From an uncultured Archangium sp. (lineage in GTDB: Bacteria; Myxococcota; Myxococcia; Myxococcales; Myxococcaceae), in contig CALNBU010000542.1 in the NCBI GenBank assembly GCA_937875615.1, positions 1-11,665 on the forward strand: 11,665 bases of DNA. Direction: 5' to 3'. The notes beneath the pieces are model-generated. The model did no database searches. It was not told the origin of the DNA and was given only the letters and a program-made list of their open reading frames with translations. Positions 1 to 10,548 of this stretch are shown in pieces (position 1 is the stretch's first letter; each line of letters opens with the position of its first letter). The position numbers were made by a program, and so were the translations under genes.

Positions 1-3000
1 GCGGTGACGTCGGCGGCGGCGCGGGTGGTGGTGCGCCTTCCCAGACGGGGGTCGCGAGCATTGAGGTGCTTGGTATTCCTGCCGGGTTCTCTCCAGGAAT
101 CGGTCTCGCGCTGAACAACTCCGAGCTCTATTTCACGACCAACAACAGCGCCACGTCCACGACTGCGAACGGTACGCTGCGTGGTGGCATCGGTTCAGTT
201 TCTGTTAACGGCGGTTCGTTCACGTCTTTCTATGCTGAGGATCAGGCTGGGGCCGCGGTAGACCCGCACGCGTTGTTCTTCAGCGGCGGTGAGTTGTTCA
301 CGTTCGGAGGTATGTTCGGGACGGGGCTCACTGGCACCACTGCTGGTGTGTACAAGATTACGTCGCCGACCTCCGCGGTCGCCGTGACGGCCACGGGGAC
401 CCCGTTCGGCGTCGGCGTCAAGTACGGTTGGTCCAAGCAGGGGTCGAATTTCTACATCGCTCAGTATTTGCCGTCTCCGTACGACATCATCGGCGCGAAT
501 CTGACCGTGACCGCGCCTACGGTGATGACGAATGTGACGAATGCTACGAGCCCGAACGCATTCAATGCACCGTTCGGCGTCGTCGCTTCAGCGACCAAGC
601 TGTATGTGTTTGACAGCCTCGCGGCGCCGGTTGGGAGTCAACTCAGGATTTACAATCTCAACTCGGTGGTGGACCCGGCGGTCCCCACGACGACCACCGC
701 CGCTCCGAGCAGCACGTTCACCCAGGTCGGGAGCTCGTGTGGTTGGAGCACTGGTGGCTCCAGCGGGATGCGGGTGGCCGCAGCCGTCGACAATGAGGCT
801 GCTCCGACGAGGATTTTCTACACGTCGTGGGATGCGAGCGCGAGCAACGCCGCGTATGCCTCCAACCGTATCTGTGTCATCGACCTCGATGCGACCGGTG
901 AGCCGGTCGGAACTGCCTCTGTCTACGCGGGCGTTGCGTCTGGTGTCGCTCCGGCGAACAGTGTGGACTCCGCGACGCGCGGAGCCGCTGGGTTCGAGGC
1001 CATCACCGCGCTGACCTATGATCCGGCGACGCAGATTCTGTATGCGCTCCAGAAGAGGAATACGACGCAGGTCAACAACCTGGTTCGTGTCATCTACCCG
1101 GCTCCCGATCCGCTGGCGATCGTGACGTCAACGTTGGCTGATGGTTCGACCGGCGTGCCGTACAGCGCGACGCTTGCTCGGGCCGGTGGACCTGCGGCCG
1201 TGACGTGGAGCATCGTGGGTGGCACCAACCACGCTTGGCTCAGCATTGACCCGACGTCGGGTCAGTTGTCGGGGACGCCGCCGGCAGCCGGTTCTTCGAG
1301 CCTGACGGTCCGCGTGAGCGACGCGGCGAATCCGGCGGTCTTCGTCGAAGCCACGCTGACCGTCTCGGTGTTCGACGCACAGGTCTATGGCTACGCCTTG
1401 ACCGACGTGCCCATGAACTACTTCCCGGGGTGGGGTCTCGCCGTTCAGAACAACGAGATCTTCTTCACCATCACCAATGCGACGGGTAACACGACGGCCA
1501 CGCAGCGAGGTGGCATCGGCTTCGTGCCGGTCGGAGGTGGACAGTACACGGAGGTCTACGCCCAGAATCAGGCACAGGCCCTCGATCCCCAGGCCATCTT
1601 CTTCGATACCTACGGCAACCTGAACGCGTTCAATGGCCTCTTCTCTTCGCCGCTCGGGACGGCTGGCTTGTACTCCGTGTCCGGTGGGATGCCCGCTGCG
1701 CTCACCACGACGGGGACGCCGTACAGCACGACCGCGAAGTATGGTGTCAGCTCCAACGGCGACAAGTTCTTCGTCGCGGTGAACAGCTCGTCGACGGGCA
1801 CCCTCGGTGCCAACTCGCTTGTGAGCACCCCGGTCGCCTGGACCAGGGTTACGAACTTCGGCGTCTCGCCGTACGGCGTCGCGGTCTCTGACTCCAAGGT
1901 CTACGAGTTCACCAGCTCTGCGGTCCACACTGCGGAACTCTCCACCGTGGTCGCGCCGACGGATGTGCCCGTGGCTGGTACGTCGCGGGTCTTCACCATC
2001 CCGTCGGGTCCGTGCAATCCCAACTTCAGCAGGGTTGCGACGGCGCTCGATGATCCAAGCAACCCGCGGCGCATCTTCTACACTGTCTGGGGCTCGACCT
2101 CGGCCTCTGCGACCACGGCGAATGGTCGCATCTGCGAGATTCTCCTGGACTCCCATGGGTTCCCTGCATCGGCCAGGCTGGTGGCAGGTCCCTCGACCGC
2201 GTTGCTCGGCAGCGTCGATGGTCTGCGTGGCGTGGCGACGTTCGAGAATATCCGGGCGTTGGCTTTCGATGTCGCGAACAGCCGGTTGTATGCGTTGCAG
2301 CGCACGAACTCCGTCAACGCCAACAACCTGATTCGCGTGATCGAGCCGCCCACCATTCCGGTGAACATCAGCGCCGTCTCCTTGCCGGAGCAGCCTGCAG
2401 GGAGCCCGCTCTCCATCAGGCTCGCCGCTGTGGGTTCGAACCTCAGCTGGAGCCTGCTCAGCGATTCCAGCGGAGCGCTGGCGATCGATCCTTTGACGGG
2501 AATCGTTTCGGGTGTGGTGTCTACTCCGGGTACCTACTCGCTCTCGGTTCGTGCGACGGACAGCACTGACCCGGCCAACTTCGACGACGAGACCATTTCC
2601 TTTACGATCGCGCCGATCATTTCGTTGCCCTACCAGGAGGGCTTCGAGGCTGCTGGTGCCTGGACGTTGACGGGTGAGTTCGAGCAAGGCGCGCCGACGT
2701 CGGGTCCCAACGCTGCACACATGGGAACCGGTGTGATCGCCACGCGGCTCGCGGCGAACTACTCGAACAACCAGAATTGGGGTGTCACGACCGCTACCTC
2801 ACCGTTCATTCAAATCTCGGGGACCGGGCAGCTTAGTTTCTATGCCTGGTACAATACCGAGCAGAACAGCAGCAATCCGGCGGCCGGGTATGATGGCTTC
2901 AATCTCAAGGTCAGCACCGACAACGGTGCGACCTACTCGCTCGTGACGACGGCGGTGCCGGCTTACCCGGGTGTGGTTGACTCGCAGTCTGCCTGGTACG

Positions 3001-3140
3001 GCGTCCAGGAGTCGTGGACGCAGTACACGGTCGATCTCTCGGCGTACGCGGGACAGGTCATCAAGCTCCGGTTCGACTTCAGGTCGGATTCCTCCACGGT
3101 CCGTTCTGGCGTCTACATCGACGAACTCTCGCTTCAGTAA
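1..3140 (+). CDS. Large exported Ig-like/MAM-like repeat protein, 5' end outside window
   Basis: No specific family is recognised. The frame is open to the left edge (first whole codon at 3), so the GTG at 66 is only an internal codon. The 21 codons before it encode a Gly-rich linker (GDVGGGAGGGAPSQTG) like those that follow the lipobox cysteine of many myxobacterial lipoproteins, so a signal peptide probably lies upstream. Counting residues from the GTG at 66, the order is: segment 1-347 (possibly beta-propeller), Ig-like domain 348-437 (LSIDPTSGQLSGTP), a second copy of both at 441-851 (Ig-like motif LAIDPLTGIVSG), and a jelly-roll/MAM-like domain 852-1024 (YQEGFE near its start, YIDELSLQ at its end). 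The only four cysteines fall two per copy, which fits disulfides and an extracytoplasmic location. There is no catalytic motif and no C-terminal sorting signal such as MYXO-CTERM or LPXTG. A role in adhesion or surface binding is inference. Third-position GC is clearly lower than in neighbouring genes. Confidence 0.85.
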   Translation, partial: GDVGGGAGGGAPSQTGVASIEVLGIPAGFSPGIGLALNNSELYFTTNNSATSTTANGTLRGGIGSVSVNGGSFTSFYAEDQAGAAVDPHALFFSGGELFTFGGMFGTGLTGTTAGVYKITSPTSAVAVTATGTPFGVGVKYGWSKQGSNFYIAQYLPSPYDIIGANLTVTAPTVMTNVTNATSPNAFNAPFGVVASATKLYVFDSLAAPVGSQLRIYNLNSVVDPAVPTTTTAAPSSTFTQVGSSCGWSTGGSSGMRVAAAVDNEAAPTRIFYTSWDASASNAAYASNRICVIDLDATGEPVGTASVYAGVASGVAPANSVDSATRGAAGFEAITALTYDPATQILYALQKRNTTQVNNLVRVIYPAPDPLAIVTSTLADGSTGVPYSATLARAGGPAAVTWSIVGGTNHAWLSIDPTSGQLSGTPPAAGSSSLTVRVSDAANPAVFVEATLTVSVFDAQVYGYALTDVPMNYFPGWGLAVQNNEIFFTITNATGNTTATQRGGIGFVPVGGGQYTEVYAQNQAQALDPQAIFFDTYGNLNAFNGLFSSPLGTAGLYSVSGGMPAALTTTGTPYSTTAKYGVSSNGDKFFVAVNSSSTGTLGANSLVSTPVAWTRVTNFGVSPYGVAVSDSKVYEFTSSAVHTAELSTVVAPTDVPVAGTSRVFTIPSGPCNPNFSRVATALDDPSNPRRIFYTVWGSTSASATTANGRICEILLDSHGFPASARLVAGPSTALLGSVDGLRGVATFENIRALAFDVANSRLYALQRTNSVNANNLIRVIEPPTIPVNISAVSLPEQPAGSPLSIRLAAVGSNLSWSLLSDSSGALAIDPLTGIVSGVVSTPGTYSLSVRATDSTDPANFDDETISFTIAPIISLPYQEGFEAAGAWTLTGEFEQGAPTSGPNAAHMGTGVIATRLAANYSNNQNWGVTTATSPFIQISGTGQLSFYAWYNTEQNSSNPAAGYDGFNLKVSTDNGATYSLVTTAVPAYPGVVDSQSAWYGVQESWTQYTVDLSAYAGQVIKLRFDFRSDSSTVRSGVYIDELSLQ
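66..1376 (+). repeat. Protein-level repeat unit, copy A
   Basis: First copy of an internal duplication within the large exported protein. Matching landmarks in the two copies are GLALNN/GLAVQN, RGGIG, RIFYT, NRIC/NGRIC, LYALQ and NNL[VI]RVI, followed by an Ig-like domain with the pattern [LI]DP.[TS]G..SG. The two GL landmarks are 444 residues apart. The NNL[VI]RVI landmarks are 416 apart, so the copies differ by indels. The cysteines of this copy are at residues 225 and 270, counting from position 66. Confidence 0.75.
1386..2618 (+). repeat. Protein-level repeat unit, copy B
   Basis: Second copy of the propeller-like plus Ig-like unit, shorter than copy A by about 28 residues between the shared landmarks. 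Its cysteines are at residues 650 and 690, in the same two contexts as in copy A. The copies are well diverged at amino-acid level, and third-position base use differs between their starts, so the duplication looks old rather than recent. Confidence 0.75.
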
Positions 3141-3167
3141 GGTCGCTTGAGTTTCTGATGAACCAAG

Positions 3168-3199
3168 GCCACCCGGGTCCCGCCCGGGTGGCTCTTTTT
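3168..3199 (+). terminator. Strong intrinsic terminator of the exported repeat protein
   Basis: A perfect 10-bp stem (GCCACCCGGG / CCCGGGTGGC) with a 5-nt loop (TCCCG) is followed by TCTTTTT. It starts 27 nt after the TAA at 3138-3140. The last T residues overlap the stop codon of the convergent SDR gene (3198-3200, TTA on the + strand). On the opposite strand the hairpin is followed by CTTGGTTC, with no proper T tract, so it should act mainly on the + strand. Confidence 0.9.
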
Positions 3200-3977
3200 A
3201 TGTGAGCTGCACGCTGGGCGTGTTTTGAGCGCCGTCCACCACCACGTCGGTGCCGCTCACCCAGCTCGCCCGTGGCGACAGCAGGAACGCGGCGACGTCT
3301 GCCACCTCGTCCAGCGTGCCCATGCGACCGCGCGGAAACTCGCGCGCGACGAAGTCCGCAATCTTCTCCGGCATCTCCTTCACCCGCCGGGCCCAGGAGC
3401 CACCTTCGAAGAGGATGCTCCCCGGCGAGAGGGTGTTGACGCGGATGCCTCGCGGCCCCAGCTCGCGCCCCAGGGACTTCGCCAGTGCGATCTCCGCTGC
3501 CTTGGCTGCGCCGTACTGTGGCCGTGGCCCGGGGCGGGTCCCGGAGATGGAGGCGACGATGAGCGCCGAGCCACCACCACCTGCCTCGAGGTGAGGCACC
3601 GCCGCGCGCACCAGTCGGGCGGCGTGCACCAGGTTGACGTTGAGGGTCTTGAGCCAGTCGTCGGCGCCGGCCTCGAGGAAGTTTCCACCGAAGGTCCCCC
3701 CGACGTTGGCCACCACGCCGTCGACGCGCCCGAGCGCCGCCGCTGCCCTCGCCACGAAGGTCTCCACCCCGTCGTCGGAGAGGACGTCGACCTGCTCTCC
3801 GTGCACCCGCCCCCCCAGCGCGCTCAACGCGGCCACGGCGTCGTCCAGCGTCGCGCGCGTGCGGCCGCAGATGGCCACGTGCGCGCCTTCTTCGGCTGCT
3901 CTCCGGGCGATGGCGTGGCCGATGCCCCGCGTGCCGCCGGTGACCAGAATCACCCTGTCTTTGAGTTTGAGATCCAT
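3198..3977 (-). CDS. Short-chain dehydrogenase/reductase (SDR)
   Basis: A 259-residue NAD(P)-dependent oxidoreductase of the classical SDR family, expected to interconvert a secondary alcohol and a ketone in the cytoplasm. The cofactor motif TGGTRGIG is at residues 13-20. R39 after strand 2 (ICGRT) favours NADPH over NADH. D64 sits in the adenine-contacting D-V position. The usual NNAG motif appears as ANVGG (90-94). Catalytic residues are N113 or N115 (LNVN), S143 (IVASIS), and Y155 and K159 (YGAAK). LSPGS and the C-terminal VSGTDVVVDGA are typical of the family. Length is normal. The ATG has no clear Shine-Dalgarno sequence. It lies 40 bp downstream of the flavocytochrome stop on the same strand, so the two are probably co-transcribed. 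The substrate is unknown; FabG-like or hydroxysteroid-type activity cannot be separated by eye. Confidence 0.9.
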   Translation of the reverse strand: MDLKLKDRVILVTGGTRGIGHAIARRAAEEGAHVAICGRTRATLDDAVAALSALGGRVHGEQVDVLSDDGVETFVARAAAALGRVDGVVANVGGTFGGNFLEAGADDWLKTLNVNLVHAARLVRAAVPHLEAGGGGSALIVASISGTRPGPRPQYGAAKAAEIALAKSLGRELGPRGIRVNTLSPGSILFEGGSWARRVKEMPEKIADFVAREFPRGRMGTLDEVADVAAFLLSPRASWVSGTDVVVDGAQNTPSVQLT

Positions 3978-4017
3978 GGGGGCAGTGTACCCAACGGCAT
4001 CACCGCCCCCAGCGCGC

Positions 4018-5934
4018 TCACTTCAACGTCTCGAGCAGCAACGAGAGGCTCTTGATCTCCACCTCGCTCAACTGCTGCGGTGGCATCGCGGCAGGAAAAC
4101 CGTCCACCACCCTGGCCGCCGGATTCAGCACCGACTCCGTGAGGTAGGCTAGGTCCACCGTTACGTCGCCCTTGTCGGTCTTCTCGGTCTTTCCCCAGAG
4201 GCCCTTGAAGGAAGGACCGACGGTCTTGCTTCCATCCGTGGAGTGGCAGGTGTTGCATCCCTTCGACTTGTAGAGCGCCTCGCCGGCCTCGATGCTCGCC
4301 ACCTCGATGGCCGGTCCCGGCAGCGCCCCGGCTTCTCCCGTGACGCTCGAAGGCACCACCCGGGAGGTCGCGCCCGTCCACGGTGCGGCCCTCGCGGCGG
4401 TTCTCCCTGCGATGCGCCCGAAGAAGGAGGCTTCTCCCAGTCGAATGCCGCTGTTGTAGAAGCGTCGACCGATGCCCGCACCATTCTGCCCGGCGGCGTA
4501 GAGCCCGGGGATCGGCTGCCCGTACTGGTTCAGCACCTGCGCGTTGATGTCGATCTCGACGTGGCCGGTGGTGAGGAAGGGCATGAACTCCGTGAAGTTG
4601 AAGGCGAGGAACGGCGCCTTCCGCAGCGGCTTCAGGAACGACGTGTGTTTGTGGAACAGCGGGTCGACGCCCTTCGCCGCGTGCCGGTTGTAGAACTCGA
4701 CCTCGGCGACCAGCGCCTCGGCGGGCAGACCCAGCTTCTGGGCCAGCGCCTCGATGGTCGGAGCGCTGGCCGTCTGAGACAGCGGCATGGAGCCGTCGGT
4801 GCCCACCGCGTTGACCTCCGCCGCGATGGTCGAGTCCATGATGAGCCACGCTACGTTGCTCTGGTGTTCGACGATCTCATCGCCGAGCACCGCGCCGTAA
4901 GAGGCTTCGTTGGCGAAGCGCCGCCCCACCTTGTTCACCAGAATCGCGGCCACCCGCTCCTGAGGCGGGTAGACGAAAGGTGTGGAGAACGTGTGGTCCA
5001 TGTCGCGGAGCCGCGCTCCAAGACTCGCCGCGAGGCGAATGCCATCGCCGGTGTTGCCCCGGTAGGAGCTTCCCATGGGGACGAGCGGATACTGCGCGGC
5101 CTTCGTTTGCCTCAGCATGTCCGGGTTCATCTCGTAGCCGCCGCTCGCGAGGATGACGCCGCGCCGCGCGAGGACCCGCTGCTCTCGGCCCTTGATCTTC
5201 GCGATGACCCCGATGACCCGCCCATGGTCGTCGGTGATGAGGTTGGTCACCGGCGCGTTCACCTCGGTGGAGAGGTTGGGCTCCTTGTCGGCCATGTCCT
5301 GGAGCGCGCGCGACATGCCGGCTCCGTACCCGACGACGTTGTGCGCGCGGGGGACCGGCGGCGTCAGCCCGTCATAGGGGTAGTTGGGCTCGTTGCCGCA
5401 GTACGAGAGGCCACCGCCTCCACCCAGCGGGTTGACGACCTTCCGCGCGGTGAAGGCTTCGCCAAAGGGGACGCCCTGTGAGACCAGCCAGTCGAAGTGG
5501 GCGGCGGCGTTCTCGCAGTAGAAGCGGAGGAAGGCAGGGTCTTCCCAGGGAGCCATGAACGCGGAGAGGTAGGTGAACATGCCCTCGACGGTGTCCTTGA
5601 ACCCGTGCTTCTGCTGAAGCGCGGTGCCGCCGCCCAGGTAGATGATGCCTTGTGAGTGGGACATGTTCCCGCCCACCACCGCGACCTTCTCCAGCCGGAG
5701 CACCTTCGCGCCCGTCCGGGCTGCCTCGATGGCCGCCGGGGTCCCCGCGGCGCCGGTGCCGACTACGACGACGTCCACCTCTCGGTCCCAACGCTGTGGG
5801 GCCTCGGCCGCTGGCAGGGTGACCGCGGGCTCGCGGCTGCAGGCGATGCCCGCGCTGACGGCCGCGCCTGCGCCGAGCAGCTTGAGCAGTTCACGACGTG
5901 ATTCGGGGTTCCTGGACCTCTGATTCTTGGGCAT
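4018..5934 (-). CDS. Tat-exported flavocytochrome: FAD-binding (fumarate reductase/KstD-like) protein fused to cytochrome c
   Basis: A 638-residue redox protein. The N-terminus carries a twin-arginine signal (SRRELLKLLGAG, RR at 13-14) with a hydrophobic stretch ending in C32, possibly a weak lipobox. A Rossmann FAD-binding site follows (GTGAAG 59-64, E82 at the end of strand 2), then a FAD_binding_2-type body including GRRFANEASY (Y346) and the FAD-closing GLYAAGQNGAG and FFGRIAG. After a Pro/Ala/Ser-rich linker (about 516-550) comes a class I cytochrome c domain with CNTCH (C560, C563, H564) and the probable axial M617 in AAMPPQ. The haem domain resembles the C-terminal cytochrome of caa3-oxidase subunit II (VGPSFKGLWG, ESVLNP). 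It should act in the periplasm, moving electrons between an organic substrate and cytochromes. The ATG start places the Tat motif normally. It is upstream of the SDR and divergent from an AraC regulator. Direction of reaction and substrate are unknown; a steroid-like or unsaturated acid substrate is only a guess. Confidence 0.88.
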   Translation of the reverse strand: MPKNQRSRNPESRRELLKLLGAGAAVSAGIACSREPAVTLPAAEAPQRWDREVDVVVVGTGAAGTPAAIEAARTGAKVLRLEKVAVVGGNMSHSQGIIYLGGGTALQQKHGFKDTVEGMFTYLSAFMAPWEDPAFLRFYCENAAAHFDWLVSQGVPFGEAFTARKVVNPLGGGGGLSYCGNEPNYPYDGLTPPVPRAHNVVGYGAGMSRALQDMADKEPNLSTEVNAPVTNLITDDHGRVIGVIAKIKGREQRVLARRGVILASGGYEMNPDMLRQTKAAQYPLVPMGSSYRGNTGDGIRLAASLGARLRDMDHTFSTPFVYPPQERVAAILVNKVGRRFANEASYGAVLGDEIVEHQSNVAWLIMDSTIAAEVNAVGTDGSMPLSQTASAPTIEALAQKLGLPAEALVAEVEFYNRHAAKGVDPLFHKHTSFLKPLRKAPFLAFNFTEFMPFLTTGHVEIDINAQVLNQYGQPIPGLYAAGQNGAGIGRRFYNSGIRLGEASFFGRIAGRTAARAAPWTGATSRVVPSSVTGEAGALPGPAIEVASIEAGEALYKSKGCNTCHSTDGSKTVGPSFKGLWGKTEKTDKGDVTVDLAYLTESVLNPAARVVDGFPAAMPPQQLSEVEIKSLSLLLETLK

Positions 5935-6055
5935 GTTTCATGGTGAGGCCGCCGCCCGACGTGCGTCTTGAACGCGCGCCGGGCACTTGTCCGTTTCCGT
6001 CGACACGTCGCGTCGTCCGTCGACGTTCGTGGAGAGGTCGGGCAACATTCACGAG
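5935..6055. promoter_or_regulatory. Divergent intergenic region with 9-bp direct repeat, candidate AraC-type operator
   Basis: This stretch separates the flavocytochrome start (- strand) from the preferred start of the AraC gene (+ strand). It holds TCCGTCGAC twice, at 5996-6004 and 6016-6024, exactly 20 bp apart start to start, which is about two helical turns. AraC-family proteins carry two helix-turn-helix motifs and often bind direct half-sites with about this spacing, so the repeats could be the regulator's site. No convincing -35/-10 pair is seen. If translation of the regulator began at TTG 5987 instead, the repeats would be coding. Confidence 0.4.
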
Positions 6056-6928
6056 GTGCATCGGTTCGAGAAGGCCATCATCAGCCCTGTGAGCGCGCCC
6101 TCGGTGTGGCTCGATGGCCAGGCGCCGACCCCGACGCGCGTGGGGTTCCGCGGTTTGAGCTACGCACCGGGGGAGGCGAGCGGCGCGACAGCCGCCGAGA
6201 CCTACAACATCTGTCTGTGCATCAGCGGTGAGAGCAGGGTCTGGCAGCGCACGGACCAGATGGAGCGCGCCCACCAGGTGACGCCGGGTGGCGTGGCGGT
6301 GCTCCCGACCCAGACGGAGATGCGCTGGCGGTGGGAGCATGGGCTCGACGTTCTGCATCTGGACTTCGACGCGAGGTACATGCGGGAGGTCGCACAGGAG
6401 GCATTCGGCCGTTCAACCCCCATTCGTCTGCGTCACGCGGTGTGGGTGGCCGACGACGCGCTCGCGGAGCTCGGTAACTGGTTGGTGCGGGAGGTCTCCC
6501 GGCAACCCCTGGGGGCTCAGCGCAGCGTTCGGGCGTTGGGAGAGCTCATCGCGCTGCACCTGTTGAGGCACCACTTCGAGGTCAGCGTTCCTTCTCGCGA
6601 GCAGGTCTTCACCGAGGAGCAGCGAGAGAGGCTCCAGCGGTGGCTCGATGGACACCTCGACGAGCGGCTGCCGGTGGAGCGTCTGGCGCGTCTCGTTCAT
6701 CTCGGCGTCGACCACTTCGCCCGGACGTTTCGGGCCAGTTTCGGTACTTCACCTGCGAGCTGGGTTCGCGAGCGGAGGCTCCTCCGCGCGCGTGAGCTGT
6801 TGCTCGACACCACCGGGCCAATCTCGGAAATCGCCAATGCCACGGGCTTCGCCGACCAGAGTCACCTCACGAGACACTTCACGCGCCGGTTCGGTGCCTC
6901 TCCCGGCGCGCTTCGCCGCGGTGGTTGA
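6056..6928 (+). CDS. AraC-family transcriptional regulator
   Basis: About 290 residues if started at GTG 6056. The frame is open further upstream, with a GTG at 6029 and a TTG at 5987 (313 residues), and none of these has a good Shine-Dalgarno sequence. The later start is preferred because it leaves the direct repeats outside the gene. The N-terminal half has a cupin-like sensor pattern (VTPGGVAVLPTQTEM, then VLHLDFD). The C-terminal half is the AraC DNA-binding domain: first helix-turn-helix from residue 205 (LPVERLARLVHLGVDHFART), then SFGTSPASWV, and second helix-turn-helix from residue 255 (PISEIANATGFADQSHLTRH), ending in the family-typical FGASPGALRR. It probably senses a small molecule and controls the divergent flavocytochrome-SDR unit and itself; that is inferred from position. 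It converges on mfd with 18 bp between stop codons. Confidence 0.9.
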   Translation: MHRFEKAIISPVSAPSVWLDGQAPTPTRVGFRGLSYAPGEASGATAAETYNICLCISGESRVWQRTDQMERAHQVTPGGVAVLPTQTEMRWRWEHGLDVLHLDFDARYMREVAQEAFGRSTPIRLRHAVWVADDALAELGNWLVREVSRQPLGAQRSVRALGELIALHLLRHHFEVSVPSREQVFTEEQRERLQRWLDGHLDERLPVERLARLVHLGVDHFARTFRASFGTSPASWVRERRLLRARELLLDTTGPISEIANATGFADQSHLTRHFTRRFGASPGALRRGG

Positions 6929-6946
6929 GCGCGCACCGCAGACGCC

Positions 6947-10459
<3,513 letters not shown>

Positions 10460-10467
10460 GGCGACGT

Positions 10468-10496
10468 CCAGTAACCAAAGCGGCGTCCCTTGTCAG
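10468..10496 (-). promoter_or_regulatory. Possible sigma70-type promoter of mfd
   Basis: Read on the - strand, CTGACA (10491-10496) is followed after 17 bp by TACTGG (10468-10473). The -35 is a five-of-six match to TTGACA; the -10 keeps only the first TA of TATAAT. The -10 ends about 8 nt before the GTG start, so a transcript from here would be nearly leaderless, which would fit the absence of a ribosome binding site. The match is weak and could be chance. The rest of the 10460-10548 divergent spacer shows nothing recognisable. Confidence 0.25.
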
Positions 10497-10548
10497 CACA
10501 GGGCGCTTCCGGTGGACGCGCGCCGCCGAAAGTTGAGACCCTCGCCGC

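Noticed and set aside
66..68. GTG at 66 as the true start of the exported protein
   Set aside because: The frame stays open to the window edge, and the upstream codons encode a Gly-rich linker typical of exported proteins, so the real start is outside the window.
1128..2720. A 530-codon open frame on the - strand inside the exported repeat protein gene
   Set aside because: The translation is Arg-rich without domains, and the + strand frame has clear repeats and Ig-like motifs.
4243..5481. A 412-codon open frame on the + strand opposite the flavocytochrome
   Set aside because: Shadow of a gene with unambiguous FAD and haem motifs; no recognisable domain of its own.
5891..6358. A 155-codon - strand frame overlapping the flavocytochrome start and the AraC gene
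   Set aside because: It overlaps two well-supported genes, and its translation has no recognisable domain.
6918..6939. Possible hairpin (GCGGTG / CACCGC) between the convergent AraC and mfd stop codons
   Set aside because: Only a 6-bp stem with a 10-nt loop and no T tract on either strand; such stems are common by chance in GC-rich DNA.
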